Positions 46,650 to 57,883 of a stretch of DNA of 64,000 nt are shown one piece after another. The translations under genes were made by a program, and so were the position numbers. The notes beneath the pieces were generated by a model. It had not been told where the DNA came from, ran no database searches, and saw only the letters and a list, made by a program, of their open reading frames with translations. Within the stretch, counting starts at the first letter, position 1. Each line of letters opens with the position of its first letter. The DNA comes from Acidianus manzaensis. GTDB lineage: Archaea; Thermoproteota; Thermoprotei_A; Sulfolobales; Sulfolobaceae. The stretch is from assembly GCF_002116695.1 (NCBI RefSeq), contig NZ_CP020477.1, forward strand, positions 1,998,501 to 2,062,500, read 5' to 3'.

Positions 46650-47528
46650 ATGATTATTATAGGAGGATCTGCTTCAAACGGTATTGATGAAAGAATTGCA
46701 AAAATCTTGAACTTAAAGTTAGTAAAGGTTGAGCACAAAATTTTTCCTGATGGAGAATCGTATATTAGAATACCAGAATCTATAAATAGTGAAAATGTAG
46801 CTATTGTGCAATCTACATATTATCCTCAAGATAAGCATCTTATGGAATTGTTCTTAATCGCAGAAGCTGCAAAAAATCTAGGAGCATCTAAAATTATAGC
46901 AGTAATACCTTATCTAGCTTATGCTAGACAAGATAGACGATTCAAAGACGGAGAAGCTCTTAGTCTTAAAACTGTTTTAAATTTGATATATTATAGCGGT
47001 ATTGATGAAATATTAACAGTAGAACCTCATAAGCAAGATGCATTAATATCATACTTTAAAGGAGAAGTAAAGATTGTAGATCCAACACCTGCACTAGCTA
47101 ATGAAGTCAAAAAAGAAGTAGAATATCCTTTTGTTTTAGCTCCGGATAGAGGAGCATTGGACAGAGCAGAAAGGTTATCTAAAGAATTAAATGCTCCTTT
47201 TTCTTTCATTGAGAAAGAAAGAGATAGAACTACTGGAGAGGTTAGAATTAAGGAAATTCCTAAGGATGTGGAAATAAAAGGAAAAGATGTAGTATTGATC
47301 GATGATATAATTAGTACTGGTGGAACTTTAGCTCAAGCAGCAAAAGTAGCATATGATCTTGGAGCTAGAAAAGTCATAGCTGCCGCTTCTCATGTTCTTC
47401 TTGTTAATAATGCTTTGCAGAAGTTACAAAGTGCAGGAATTAAATGTATAATCGGAACTAATAGCATTAGAACAGAAGATAACATTAAAGTTGCAGATAT
47501 TTCTGAAGTAATAGCTGTAAAACTATGA
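46650..47528 (+). CDS. prs: ribose-phosphate pyrophosphokinase
   Basis: 292 aa PRPP synthetase. VEHKIFPDGESYIRIPES, AYARQDRRFKDGEALSLKT, the VVLIDDIISTGGTLAQAAK PRPP loop and Lys/His of the flexible loop (ERDRTTGEVRI) are present. Makes PRPP for nucleotides, histidine and tryptophan. Overlaps the methyltransferase by 4 nt. Confidence 0.95.
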   Translation: MIIIGGSASNGIDERIAKILNLKLVKVEHKIFPDGESYIRIPESINSENVAIVQSTYYPQDKHLMELFLIAEAAKNLGASKIIAVIPYLAYARQDRRFKDGEALSLKTVLNLIYYSGIDEILTVEPHKQDALISYFKGEVKIVDPTPALANEVKKEVEYPFVLAPDRGALDRAERLSKELNAPFSFIEKERDRTTGEVRIKEIPKDVEIKGKDVVLIDDIISTGGTLAQAAKVAYDLGARKVIAAASHVLLVNNALQKLQSAGIKCIIGTNSIRTEDNIKVADISEVIAVKL

Positions 47529-48453
47529 AATATGCTATATTAACTGCAGATGAGCCATTTATATCATTAGCTGAACTAAAATCATTATTAAATAATGAAA
47601 ATAATATTTATTATTTTTCTGGAATTGCTGTTTTCAGTGGAGATTATAAAAATATAGCTAGAAGGTCATCCAATATAAAGGCAATAGGTGAAGTTCTGGC
47701 AATATCTAATGATCCTAAAGATATTAATGAAGTAATAAGAGGAAAATGCTTTACTATAAAGCCTAATGTCATTTTAAGATCTGATAAAGATAGATTTAAC
47801 GCATTATATTCTACTGCTACTAAGGGAGTAATTTTTAGTAAAAAATGTGAGACTCTAGATCTAATTTTTACTGATGGAATTATAATAGCAGGATTGAGAG
47901 AAGAAGAGAGAGACTCAAAGAGTTTATTGCTTCATGCTAAAAAACCCTATTCACAATCAGGAACTATGGATGCGTATACGTCTAGACTTATGGTTAATTT
48001 AGCTAATCCTAAAAAGACAGTTTTTGATCCTTTTGTAGGAGTTGGATCTATTCTAATAGAATCTGCATGGATTGGATATACTTGCCTGGGAGCCGATATA
48101 GATATTAATATGCTAGAAAAAACAAAATACAATTTAAAATATTTTGGATATACATGTGACTTATTACAATCAAATATAGCTACTAACTGTATTAAAAAGA
48201 CGGATGCGATAGTCACCGATCCACCTTACGGTAAGTCTGTTAATGCTAAAACTATCAAAATAGAAGAATTATACGAAAAATTATTTAGTATTTCTTCAGA
48301 AATTTTAAGTAAAAATGGTAGATTAGTATTTGCTACTGATGCTAAATACGACTGGAGAGATAAAATAAAGGAGTATAATTTAAGTATTATTGGTATACAT
48401 TTTATTTATCTTCACAAGAGCCTTTCAAGAGCAATTTACGTGGTGCAGAAACG

Positions 48454-48457
<4 letters not shown>
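47525..48457 (+). CDS. tRNA guanine-N2 methyltransferase, Trm11/TrmG10 type
   Basis: 310 aa. The second half is a class I methyltransferase: FDPFVGVGSILIESAWIGYT (motif I region), GADIDINML, and the catalytic TDPPYGKSVNAKT typical of N2-guanine or N6-adenine enzymes. The N-terminal half replaces the usual THUMP domain and is not well recognisable. Probably modifies G10 of tRNA. Overlaps RNase Z by 4 nt. Confidence 0.83.
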
Positions 48458-49319
<862 letters not shown>

Positions 49320-49323
<4 letters not shown>

Positions 49324-49747
49324 TCGTCTGGAATACTGTTATTCCATAATGGAACTCCTTTAGATGTTCTTGGGGCTAACCAATCTATAACTTCTTCTGG
49401 TTTTCTATATTCTATATGGAAAACTATTGGACCTAATGGAGATTCTTTTTCATCATCCACGAAAGAAAGTCTTCCTATTGCAGCTGCTTGCTTATGTAAC
49501 ATAAAAGTTATAGAGTCATCCGACATGCCTTTTCTAAGATATTTTCTTGCAACGTCTAGTATTCTTTCTTCTCTTAAGGCTTTATGAAATTTTTCTAAGC
49601 TCCTAAGGGTCTTTGATTCTGCTATAATTACTTCATATTGTATTTTCTCTCTCCTTAGATATTCGAAATCAAAAAAATTCGATATCGCTAGTAGTACTTT
49701 AGCTTCGTTTTCTGATGGTCTAAGTTCAGCTGTCACAGTTATTTTAG

Positions 49748-49751
<4 letters not shown>
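49320..49751 (-). CDS. RNA-binding domain protein (DUF54/UPF0201)
   Basis: 143 aa, [20 protein letters not shown], with [20 protein letters not shown] and [20 protein letters not shown] near the end, the pattern of archaeal DUF54 proteins, which have an L5-like fold. Convergent with rnz (4-nt overlap) and follows the kinase-like gene directly. Confidence 0.85.
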
Positions 49752-50290
<539 letters not shown>

Positions 50291-50291
50291 A

Positions 50292-50861
<570 letters not shown>

Positions 50862-50869
<8 letters not shown>

Positions 50870-52106
50870 TATTCTCAATGAAGTACTAAATAAAATAAAA
50901 CCTAGTGAAGAAGATAAAGAATACATCTATAAAAAAATAGAACAAGTATTAGAAAAATTAAATGGATTAGATGTACAAATTCATGGCTCATTCAGAAAAG
51001 GAACATGGTTAAAAGGAGATACAGACGTAGATATTTTCGTATTTTTCCCTAAAAGTTTAGGAAAGAAATATGTAGAGAATGAAGCTGTTAAATTACTTTT
51101 AGAGAAGCTAAAAGGTTTAGATATCACAATTGCTTATGCAGAACATCCATATATTATCGTAAATCTAGATGGAATAGAAATAGACGTAGTTCCAGCAATA
51201 AAAATAAATAAAGGAGAAGAGCCTATTACTGCAGTTGATAGAACGCCATTTCATACAGAATTCATTAATTCTCACCTTACTGAAAAGCAAAAAGACGATG
51301 TTAGATTACTAAAAAGATTTATGAAAGGAATAGGAGTATATGGAGCTGAAATAAAAATTAAAGGATTCTCAGGATATATTACTGAACTGTTAATAACCTA
51401 TTATGGATCCTTTGTTAATACATTAAAAAATGCTTCAAAATGGAAACCACCAGTTAAGATAGAACTAGTGAAACCACAGAGAAATTTTCAGTGCCCACTA
51501 ATTATTGTAGATCCAGTTGATCCTAGAAGGAATGCTGCTGCTGCAGTATCTCTTAAAAGACTTGCAGAATTTTCTATAGCCTCAAAGTACTTTTTGGAGA
51601 GACCTTCAATTGATTTTTTCTTTCCTAAAAATCCTGAAAATGGAAAAATAAAAGGAGATATACTAATTACAATAATAAGATTAAAAGATAAAGTAGTAGA
51701 AGATTTACTATGGGGTCAGATATATAAAAGTATAGAAAAAATTAGAAATTCTTTAGAGAATACTGGGTATAAGATAATAGATATACAAGCTTATGGTAAT
51801 TCTGATAAGGTTATAATAGCGACTCAGTTAGAATCTAGAAATATAGGAAAGTACTACATAAATAGAGGTCCATTATTTTACATGGATGTTGATGGGTTCA
51901 TTAAAAAGAACGAAAATATATGGATAGGGGAAGATGGTAGGCTATATTCCATAAAAGAGAGAAAGAACGGAAATATAGAAGATGTAATTAAAAACAATAT
52001 AAGTATAAAATATAATTATAGTATAGAGCAATATTGGTTGGATAAGGAGCCAGAAGAGAATTGTCTAAAACAGTTTTTAGTAAAAACACCAAGTTGGTTG
52101 AAATAA
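50862..52106 (+). CDS. cca: CCA-adding enzyme (archaeal class I)
   Basis: 414 aa tRNA nucleotidyltransferase. The active site GSFRKGTWLKGDTDVDIFVF carries the two aspartates, IEIDVVPAIKI the third, and RLLKRFMKGIGVYGAEIKIK and GFSGYITELLITYYGSF follow as in archaeal CCA enzymes. Needed because most tRNAs here lack encoded CCA. Confidence 0.95.
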
Positions 52107-52693
52107 GGCATTTTATTTATCCAAACTATGATGAAAATATAGAAAGGGAACTTAAAGAGAATGGCATAACTGAACTGATTTCTTATGGGAACACAGTACT
52201 AAATAATGTTAAAGTTATTGGAAAAGGAAAGACTGGGGTAGTAGCACTATTAGATTACAATAAAGTAATTAAAATACGAAGAAGTGATTCTCCTAAAGAA
52301 AGTTTAGAACTTGAAGCTAAATTTCAGGAAACAGCATATCCTACAGCTCCCAAAGTTTATTCTTATGGAAAAAACTTCATAATAATGGAATTTATACATG
52401 ATGGTAGAAATTTAACTAAAAATGATATTAAATATCTAGTAGACCTAGTTAGAAGAGCTAAATATCTTGAAGAACTCAAAATAGAACATAAAGAAATATC
52501 GAGACCATGGAAAAATGTAATAGTTAATACTAAAAGGTCTTATATTATAGATTATGATTCAGCTTCCTTCAAAGAAAATCCACATAACGTAAATAAAATA
52601 CTTTCAGCATTTGGATATAATGAATTAGCAATAAAATACATCAAGCGATTACTAGACTTCGAAGAAATTCTTAACTTAATCAACCAGAAATAG
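52061..52693 (+). CDS. small protein-kinase-like protein (RIO/Bud32-like), atypical
   Basis: 210 aa. It shows IGKGKTGVVALLDYNKVIKI (glycine loop and lysine), EFIHDGRNLTKND (hinge) and YIIDYDSASF (DFG-like metal-binding aspartate). The catalytic loop HGD/HxD is replaced by HKEISRPWKNVIV. Such short kinases occur in Sulfolobales. The start (TTG 52061) overlaps cca by 46 nt; a later TTG is possible. Substrate unknown. Confidence 0.65.
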   Translation: MSKTVFSKNTKLVEIRHFIYPNYDENIERELKENGITELISYGNTVLNNVKVIGKGKTGVVALLDYNKVIKIRRSDSPKESLELEAKFQETAYPTAPKVYSYGKNFIIMEFIHDGRNLTKNDIKYLVDLVRRAKYLEELKIEHKEISRPWKNVIVNTKRSYIIDYDSASFKENPHNVNKILSAFGYNELAIKYIKRLLDFEEILNLINQK

Positions 52694-52892
52694 CTCTTTT
52701 CTTTAACGTTATCTTTATTTCTGCTAAAGATGGTACTTGTAATTCGTGACCGCATCTAGGACATTTTCCTCCATAAATTGACTTTATTTCAGATGGTGTT
52801 CTAACACCATAAAAATCTTGTCCTACTTTTTCAAATTTATAAAGTTCGCTTCCACAATTTTTACAAGTATATTTTACAGGAATTTTAAACAC
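52680..52892 (-). CDS. host zinc-ribbon protein related to a fuselloviral protein
   Basis: 70 aa, CKNCGSELYKFEKVGQDFYG and KCPRCGHELQVPSLAEI. About two thirds identical to the viral proteins at 25971 and 58171. Convergent with the kinase-like gene (14-nt overlap). Function unknown; conserved small zinc ribbons of this type often belong to ribosome or RNA polymerase partners. It lies about 600 bp from the provirus 2 integration site. Confidence 0.8.
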   Translation of the reverse strand: MFKIPVKYTCKNCGSELYKFEKVGQDFYGVRTPSEIKSIYGGKCPRCGHELQVPSLAEIKITLKKRAISG

Positions 52893-53788
<896 letters not shown>

Positions 53789-53969
53789 TTTCACACTCCG
53801 TATTATGGTTGCCAAAAGGCGTTTATAAGCATTGGCAACTCGTAAAATTTTGCCGTCAAAAAACGTAGAACTGAAAGAAGACGGCAAAGATTCCTCGGCA
53901 GTAATACTAAAAAAATGGTATTACTAAAGAAATAAATATCAGTTCTTTTTAATCTAAATATTAGATGTA

Positions 53970-54028
53970 CTTTACCCGCTTTGAGCGGGGGGTGCGGGTA
54001 GTAGGGCTTTGGGCCCGGCCCGCACCTA
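53970..54028. terminator. GC-rich tandem hairpins after the nuclease gene
   Basis: CCCGCT-ttg-AGCGGG (53975-53989) is followed at once by GGTGCGGG (53991-53998) pairing with CCCGCACC (54019-54026), with a further GGGC/GCCC helix inside. It sits just at the 3' end of the minus-strand D212 operon. Likely a transcript end structure or a small RNA. 53789-53969 upstream of intN shows nothing else clear. Confidence 0.5.
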
Positions 54029-54029
54029 G

Positions 54030-54614
54030 TTAGGGTTTTGTGTTTACAAAGAGCCATCTCTTGAATTCTGCTGGCTTCAGCCAATCGGACCACCTTGTTA
54101 TAACATAACTCCTTTCCCCTTTTGCATATTCTAATTCTGTAGGTTCAGCTAAGAAAGCTCTTTTATTCTTCTCTAAAGCTTTAAGCCTAGTAAACGGCAT
54201 AAATCTTATTTCCCCTTCATTATCCGCCACATTCATAAATGCCGTTTTGAATCCCTTACTCTCTAAGATTTCACCTACACTTACTTTTACACCCAATATC
54301 GCTATTATAGCACCCTTCAAGTTGAGCCTATGAGATCTCTTTATACTTTCAGATTTGGTAAAAGATGTCCCAGTGACGTCTAGGTATAGGTGAAATTTTG
54401 GTATAAAAAAATCAAACTTCTTAAATGGGTCACCTTCCCATGTTTCATCTACTTTTTCCGCGGACAATACGCCTATACCGTTAATCTGAATATCCTCAGA
54501 AGATAGGCCTAACAACATCTGCAGCCATTTCCTAGCGATGTCTTCTCTGATGTTCGTTAGGGTCCACAGTTTGGCATATTTGTTTTTCATTTCAGAAGCA
54601 AAATTTTCGGCCAT
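54030..54614 (-). CDS. PD-(D/E)XK nuclease, D212/D244-like
   Basis: 194 aa. FDFFIPKFHLYLDVTGTSFT carries the aspartate and following acidic strand of a PD-(D/E)XK nuclease, with LNLKGAIIAILGVKVSVGEI after it. It matches the SSV-RH D212 / SSV1 D244 protein, located next to the integrase in SSVs. Possible Holliday-junction or integration-related nuclease. Last gene of the minus-strand early operon. Provirus 1 has no copy. Confidence 0.8.
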   Translation of the reverse strand: MAENFASEMKNKYAKLWTLTNIREDIARKWLQMLLGLSSEDIQINGIGVLSAEKVDETWEGDPFKKFDFFIPKFHLYLDVTGTSFTKSESIKRSHRLNLKGAIIAILGVKVSVGEILESKGFKTAFMNVADNEGEIRFMPFTRLKALEKNKRAFLAEPTELEYAKGERSYVITRWSDWLKPAEFKRWLFVNTKP

Positions 54615-54615
54615 T

Positions 54616-54798
54616 TCAGTCCCTCAGCTGATATAGATTAGCCTGAATTTTTTGGCTTAGGAATAGGGCCTTATCTAGTTGTTCGCTTGTGTCATTCCCC
54701 ACTATTTTACTTATTTTAATATTATGTATAAGTGACAGCAAATCGCGAACGTCCTCATCTAATTCTTCAAATAGTTCTTTCTCTGAAGTTTCAGCCAT
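54616..54798 (-). CDS. D63-like four-helix-bundle adaptor protein
   Basis: 60 aa. [20 protein letters not shown] and [10 protein letters not shown] align almost residue for residue with SSV1 D63, whose structure is a helical hairpin dimer of adaptor type. One base after the nuclease start region; part of the early operon. Confidence 0.88.
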   Translation of the reverse strand: MAETSEKELFEELDEDVRDLLSLIHNIKISKIVGNDTSEQLDKALFLSQKIQANLYQLRD

Positions 54799-54800
54799 TT

Positions 54801-55262
54801 TCAGTTCACCAGATCTTTAAGGCCTTTGATCTTCTCTTCGAAATCCTTTAAACGGGCAGGAGGTATTTTGTAAGCGTTTTCTCTAGCGTCGAAATTGTAT
54901 TTCTGAATCTGTAATAGAAAAACCTCTAGTTCATTAATTTTCTCTAATAGCGTGGATACGTCTATTTTTGTGTTTGCGTTATTAGTTTCTTGTTCCGTTA
55001 CATTAATATTGAATATTATGTTACCCCCATCTGTGGTCTTTGAAAATTCAGCTTTAACTGAGGTCTTAATTTCCTCTGGAATTTCAACTCCTTTGGCTGC
55101 AGCTTTAGAGACTATGTAAGACATTATGACTTGCTTAAGTTCGCTGACCTCATCTTTATCCAACAATTCATACAAAAGGATAGCAGAAACTGGTAGCCTA
55201 AGCCCTAGCACTTTTGTCTTTTGTTTTTTCAAGATTTTTTCTAAAAGCGTACCATCGACCAT
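54801..55262 (-). CDS. early fuselloviral protein, unknown
   Basis: 153 aa, mostly helical, with [20 protein letters not shown] and a C-terminal coiled segment ([20 protein letters not shown]). Its start overlaps the F112-like stop by 1 nt. It may correspond to one of the E-series genes of SSV1; no motif gives a function. Confidence 0.6.
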   Translation of the reverse strand: MVDGTLLEKILKKQKTKVLGLRLPVSAILLYELLDKDEVSELKQVIMSYIVSKAAAKGVEIPEEIKTSVKAEFSKTTDGGNIIFNINVTEQETNNANTKIDVSTLLEKINELEVFLLQIQKYNFDARENAYKIPPARLKDFEEKIKGLKDLVN

Positions 55263-55540
55263 TAGCTTCCCTCAGGCTTTGCACTGAGAATCTTCTGTAT
55301 TTCTTCTTGTTCTTTCTGCTCTTCTTCTTCATTCTTCCTATAGATAAATAAGGTCCTTCTTCCCTTCTCTACGACTTCGCATTCTTCCAAGTGTTGTTCG
55401 CAGATTGCCCTTAACGCGCGCTGGACATTATACGCGGTGGCCGGCGAAATTTCAAACTGAAGAACTATATCTTCTAGTGAGATTTGGCCTTTTTTCTTTA
55501 GGACATTAAACATTATTTTAGCCCGATCGAATGCGTTCGT
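55262..55540 (-). CDS. winged-helix regulator F112-like, probable ACG start
   Basis: LEDIVLQFEISPATAYNVQR and RALRAICEQHLEECEVVEKG match SSV1 F112 closely. The first ATG is at 55513, but similarity to F112 continues upstream (NAFDRAKIM against NSYKMAEIM). In frame at 55538-55540 is ACG, four bases after an AGGTGAG ribosome site, where ATG is expected. So the gene probably begins at this ACG, about 92 aa in all. Acidic glutamine-rich tail as in F112. Confidence 0.82.
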   Translation of the reverse strand, partial: TNAFDRAKIMFNVLKKKGQISLEDIVLQFEISPATAYNVQRALRAICEQHLEECEVVEKGRRTLFIYRKNEEEEQKEQEEIQKILSAKPEGS

Positions 55541-55550
55541 TTTCTCACCT

Positions 55551-55623
55551 CTATCTATACTTTATCTATATATTACTATTTAAAACTTGCTCTATCTATA
55601 CTCTATCTATCTCTCTCTATATA
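55551..55623. promoter_or_regulatory. divergent promoter with TATAGATAGAG-type tandem repeats
   Basis: CTATCTATACTTTATCTATA and CTCTATCTATACTCTATCTA surround the TATA-like ATTACTATTTAAAAC between F112-like and b49-like genes. In SSV1 the repressor F55 binds tandem repeats at such early and inducible promoters. Confidence 0.65.
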
Positions 55624-55681
55624 CAAAATTATCAGCTGAGTGTCCCCGGTTTATCTTTCCCCTTTAAAATTGGGTGAGGCC

Positions 55682-55831
55682 ATGGGTTGCGCAAAATCCG
55701 AATTACTCATTTTACTAGAATATATTGATAAAGAGTGCAAAGACTTCAATAGTTGCAAAAAAATAATAGAAGAATTGAAAGAAAGAGTAAGAAAGCTCGC
55801 ATTCGTAGAAACGATCAATGATCTTTTTTGA
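55682..55831 (+). CDS. b49-like gene of the UV-inducible (Tind) position
   Basis: 49 aa from ATG 55682 (MGCAKSELLILLEYIDKECK), exactly the length of SSV1 B49. A GGTGAGG ribosome site directly precedes this ATG, deciding it over ATG 55640. In SSV1 the b49 transcript is induced by UV and starts the exit from lysogeny. Helical, with two cysteines; function unknown. Confidence 0.72.
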   Translation: MGCAKSELLILLEYIDKECKDFNSCKKIIEELKERVRKLAFVETINDLF

Positions 55832-56225
55832 CTATCTCTATACTCTATCTCTCTCTATATACACAAACCCGGGGGAATAACCCCCCCCCCCCCCCCACTT
55901 AACTACTTTCTAGAAAAGCGCAAATATCTGAAGATAGCGCTCTTTGAACTCTCTCTATACTCTCTCTATCTCTCTCTATACATTTACTAACAACTAAAAG
56001 CAAAAACACATTAAATAAAAAAAGGTGTTAACACAGTGTTAACACCCTATTTATCTTATCATTTTTTTGTTAGTTAGTGTTAGTGATTATATATATAGAG
56101 AGAGATAGAGTATAGAGAGAACAAAAAGCACGATCTTCAGATTTGCACTTTTATTATGGGGGGGGGGTGGGGGGTATAGTTTTTTGTGCATATATAGAGA
56201 GATAGAGAGAGTATAGATAGAATCA
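55829..56225. repeat. ~400-bp imperfect inverted repeat, candidate replication origin
   Basis: Left arm: CTATCTCTATACTC, C16 tract (55881-55896), GCGCAAATATCTGAAGATAG, CTCTCTATACTC. The right arm carries the reverse complement order: GAGTATAGAGAG, ATCTTCAGATTTGCACTTTT, G tract (56158-56174), TATATAGAGAGATAGAG. The centre at 56035 is a perfect palindrome. No credible gene inside. Symmetry plus position between divergent early operons suggests an origin. Confidence 0.75.
56024..56046. repeat. perfect 23-nt palindrome at the inverted-repeat centre
   Basis: GGTGTTAACAC, a central A, then GTGTTAACACC. Each half also contains GTTAAC. It is flanked by A-rich sequence on the left. Likely binding site of an initiator or repressor dimer. 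Confidence 0.85.
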
Positions 56226-56390
56226 GCTTTTGAGAAGCTCTTCAATTCTTCGTCGAATAGCGTCCGCAACGAACTCTTGTCTGCTTACATATCCGCCTTT
56301 CCCGCTTTCTATTAATTCGTCTATTTTCTTTGCGAGTTCAAGGGGAATGGAAACCGTCACATATTCCTTTTTTATGGCTTTTCGGGGCAT
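56223..56390 (-). CDS. F55-like ribbon-helix-helix lysogeny repressor
   Basis: 55 aa, the same length as SSV1 F55: MPRKAIKKEYVTVSIPLELA, then KKIDELIESGKGGYVSRQEF and VADAIRRRIEELLKS, strand plus two helices. F55 keeps SSV1 in lysogeny by binding tandem repeats at early and inducible promoters; such repeats lie on both sides of this gene. Too short for a usual ORF cut-off. Provirus 1 lacks it. Confidence 0.88.
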   Translation of the reverse strand: MPRKAIKKEYVTVSIPLELAKKIDELIESGKGGYVSRQEFVADAIRRRIEELLKS

Positions 56391-56430
56391 GTGAGTTATC
56401 TATATTATATAATATAAATGAATGATTCAA

Positions 56431-56492
56431 GATAGATAGAGTATAGATAGAGTAAAATTTAAATATCACATATAGATAGAGTATAGATAGAG
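56431..56492 (+). promoter_or_regulatory. promoter of the A100-like operon flanked by two F55-type operators
   Basis: GATAGATAGAGTATAGATAG (56431-56450) and TATAGATAGAGTATAGATAG (56471-56490) lie on either side of the TATA box AATTTAAATATC (56456-56467). A repressor bound there would block TBP. ATG is at 56502. Confidence 0.7.
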
Positions 56493-56501
56493 GCGAAAGA
56501 A

Positions 56502-56801
56502 ATGGAAGCCCCACAAGAACAAAAAGAAAAAATTGAAGTTATAACGGATTTCTTTTTTTCAATAACTAGAACACATCTTGAAGATTTACCACACGTAAAA
56601 ATGGTCCATGCAAGAATTAATGTAGGGCCAGATGAGGTCATACAAGATAAGGTAACAGAGAATCCGATCTTTGATGATGAGTTAGCTAAGATAAGGAAAC
56701 TATACAAGGCGATGCTATTAACAGAGTTTGACGAAAGCAGGGACGCAATAAAGAAGGAAATTCTGCTGCATATAGCAAACTTGCTTTCGTTTATCATGTG
56801 A
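56502..56801 (+). CDS. SSV1 A100-like conserved fuselloviral protein
   Basis: 99 aa, strongly similar to 24051-24350 over the full length (same N- and C-terminal 20 residues), differing in the middle (GPDEVIQDKVTENP). Starts the long middle operon of provirus 2. Function unknown. Confidence 0.8.
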   Translation: MEAPQEQKEKIEVITDFFFSITRTHLEDLPHVKMVHARINVGPDEVIQDKVTENPIFDDELAKIRKLYKAMLLTEFDESRDAIKKEILLHIANLLSFIM

Positions 56802-56811
56802 GGGTGAGAGA

Positions 56812-56985
56812 ATGTTCTTCGGAAAGAAGCAAATGATTCAGGCAGAAAATGTTCCAGAAAGAGTTGCTGCGCTATTGCAGCGTTTTGAAGATGCTATAAG
56901 GTCAGACGACAGCGCAAGAGCTGCAATTTACGCTAACGAAATCGTAGAACTCGTTAAGTTTGCTTGCGGTGAGGTGAAACAATGA
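56812..56985 (+). CDS. small helical fuselloviral protein
   Basis: 57 aa, MFFGKKQMIQAENVPERVAA to EIVELVKFACGEVKQ, counterpart of 24361-24537. Its stop overlaps the ATG of the DUF1874 gene by 4 nt. Confidence 0.75.
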   Translation: MFFGKKQMIQAENVPERVAALLQRFEDAIRSDDSARAAIYANEIVELVKFACGEVKQ

Positions 56986-57305
56986 GATACCTAGCTAATG
57001 GGTTTTCGCCTTCGATGATATCTAGTAACGACGCTGTTCTATTAATAAAAAGAATTGATAGCGAGCAATTCTGCGAGGAAGTTAAAGCAGGGAACATCAT
57101 CAACGCTATCGGTCATGAAGCGACGGTGCAATTCATTAACGAACTCTGCGGGACAACATTTACGAAAAATAGAATTGAGATAAAACTAAAGGAAAATGAC
57201 CAACTCTTCATAGTCTCTTTAACAAAAAGAATTGAAGAAGGAAAGGTATTGAGCAAGGAAGAGATGAAACAAATAACTGCCTTCTATTATGCCCAAGTGA
57301 TGTGA
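56982..57305 (+). CDS. DUF1874 protein, AcrIII-1 (viral ring nuclease) family
   Basis: 107 aa, close to the length of STIV B116. RYLANGFSPSMISSND, INAIGHEATVQFINELCGTT, KNRIEIKL and SLTKRIEEGKVLSKEEMKQI follow the family; the IGH histidine and R-x-E-E-G-K segment are kept. Expected to degrade cyclic tetra-adenylate and block type III CRISPR signalling. Only moderately similar to the copy in provirus 1, so not part of the recent exchange. Confidence 0.87.
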   Translation: MRYLANGFSPSMISSNDAVLLIKRIDSEQFCEEVKAGNIINAIGHEATVQFINELCGTTFTKNRIEIKLKENDQLFIVSLTKRIEEGKVLSKEEMKQITAFYYAQVM

Positions 57306-57317
57306 GGGTGATAAGGA

Positions 57318-57533
57318 ATGATTTCAGAAAAACTTGACGAACTAGATTCACTAATGAAAGAATACATAGAAATTTTAAGGCAGATGGATATAGAAAAAGA
57401 CGACCAAAAGCTCAAAGAATTATATAAAAAAGCCGTGGAAGTGCGTGCAGAGATATTAGTAATATGGAATGATATAGAAGAATGGTTAGATGAGATTCTT
57501 GATTATTTGATAACTTTCAATGTCTGGCCATGA
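57318..57533 (+). CDS. small coiled-coil protein, unknown
   Basis: 71 aa, MISEKLDELDSLMKEYIEIL, acidic helices ending in a tryptophan-rich segment (IWNDIEEWLDEILDYLITFN). Good ribosome site GAGGGTGATAAGG upstream. No counterpart in provirus 1. Confidence 0.65.
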   Translation: MISEKLDELDSLMKEYIEILRQMDIEKDDQKLKELYKKAVEVRAEILVIWNDIEEWLDEILDYLITFNVWP

Positions 57534-57544
57534 GGTGATCTCTA

Positions 57545-57679
57545 ATGAAAGTTGTATCTTTTAGAGCAGATCTAGATTTGTTAGAGCTGTTAGATAGGTA
57601 TGCGATGAATCACAGAATGACCAGGACGGACGTAATAAGGAAGGCAATAGAAGACCTCGTTAAGGGTGAGGTGAAATAG
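57545..57679 (+). CDS. tiny ribbon-helix-helix protein
   Basis: 44 aa, [38 protein letters not shown]; homologue of 25345-25479 with about five changes. The near-identical tract shared with provirus 1 begins in its last 12 codons. Confidence 0.78.
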   Translation: MKVVSFRADLDLLELLDRYAMNHRMTRTDVIRKAIEDLVKGEVK

Positions 57680-57883
57680 ATGGAAAGCTTATTCAGAGTT
57701 AGAAAGCTGTCTGATACTGAGTATGAGCTGATTCCATTTAAAGAACAGGAAACTATTTCATTTAAGATAACGGAAGAGGAATTGAAGGCAATCGATCAGA
57801 TTGCGAAACAACTGGGGATGACAAAGTCCGACCTTATTCGGAAAGCTATTTACGAATTTCTAAAGAGGGAGGGGATGCTATGA
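57680..57883 (+). CDS. ribbon-helix-helix protein, SSV1 C80-like
   Basis: 67 aa, protein identical to that of 25480-25683; only two silent base changes were seen. RHH core TISFKITEEELKAIDQIAKQ. Confidence 0.8.
   Translation: MESLFRVRKLSDTEYELIPFKEQETISFKITEEELKAIDQIAKQLGMTKSDLIRKAIYEFLKREGML

Noticed and set aside
55881..56174. C16 and G-rich tracts as sequencing artefacts
   Set aside because: They sit symmetrically in a larger inverted repeat with matching flanks, so they are more likely real, though exact lengths may be uncertain.
56087..56269. Possible 60-aa gene on the minus strand
   Set aside because: It runs through the G tract (proline run) and operator repeats and overlaps the clear F55-like gene in another frame.
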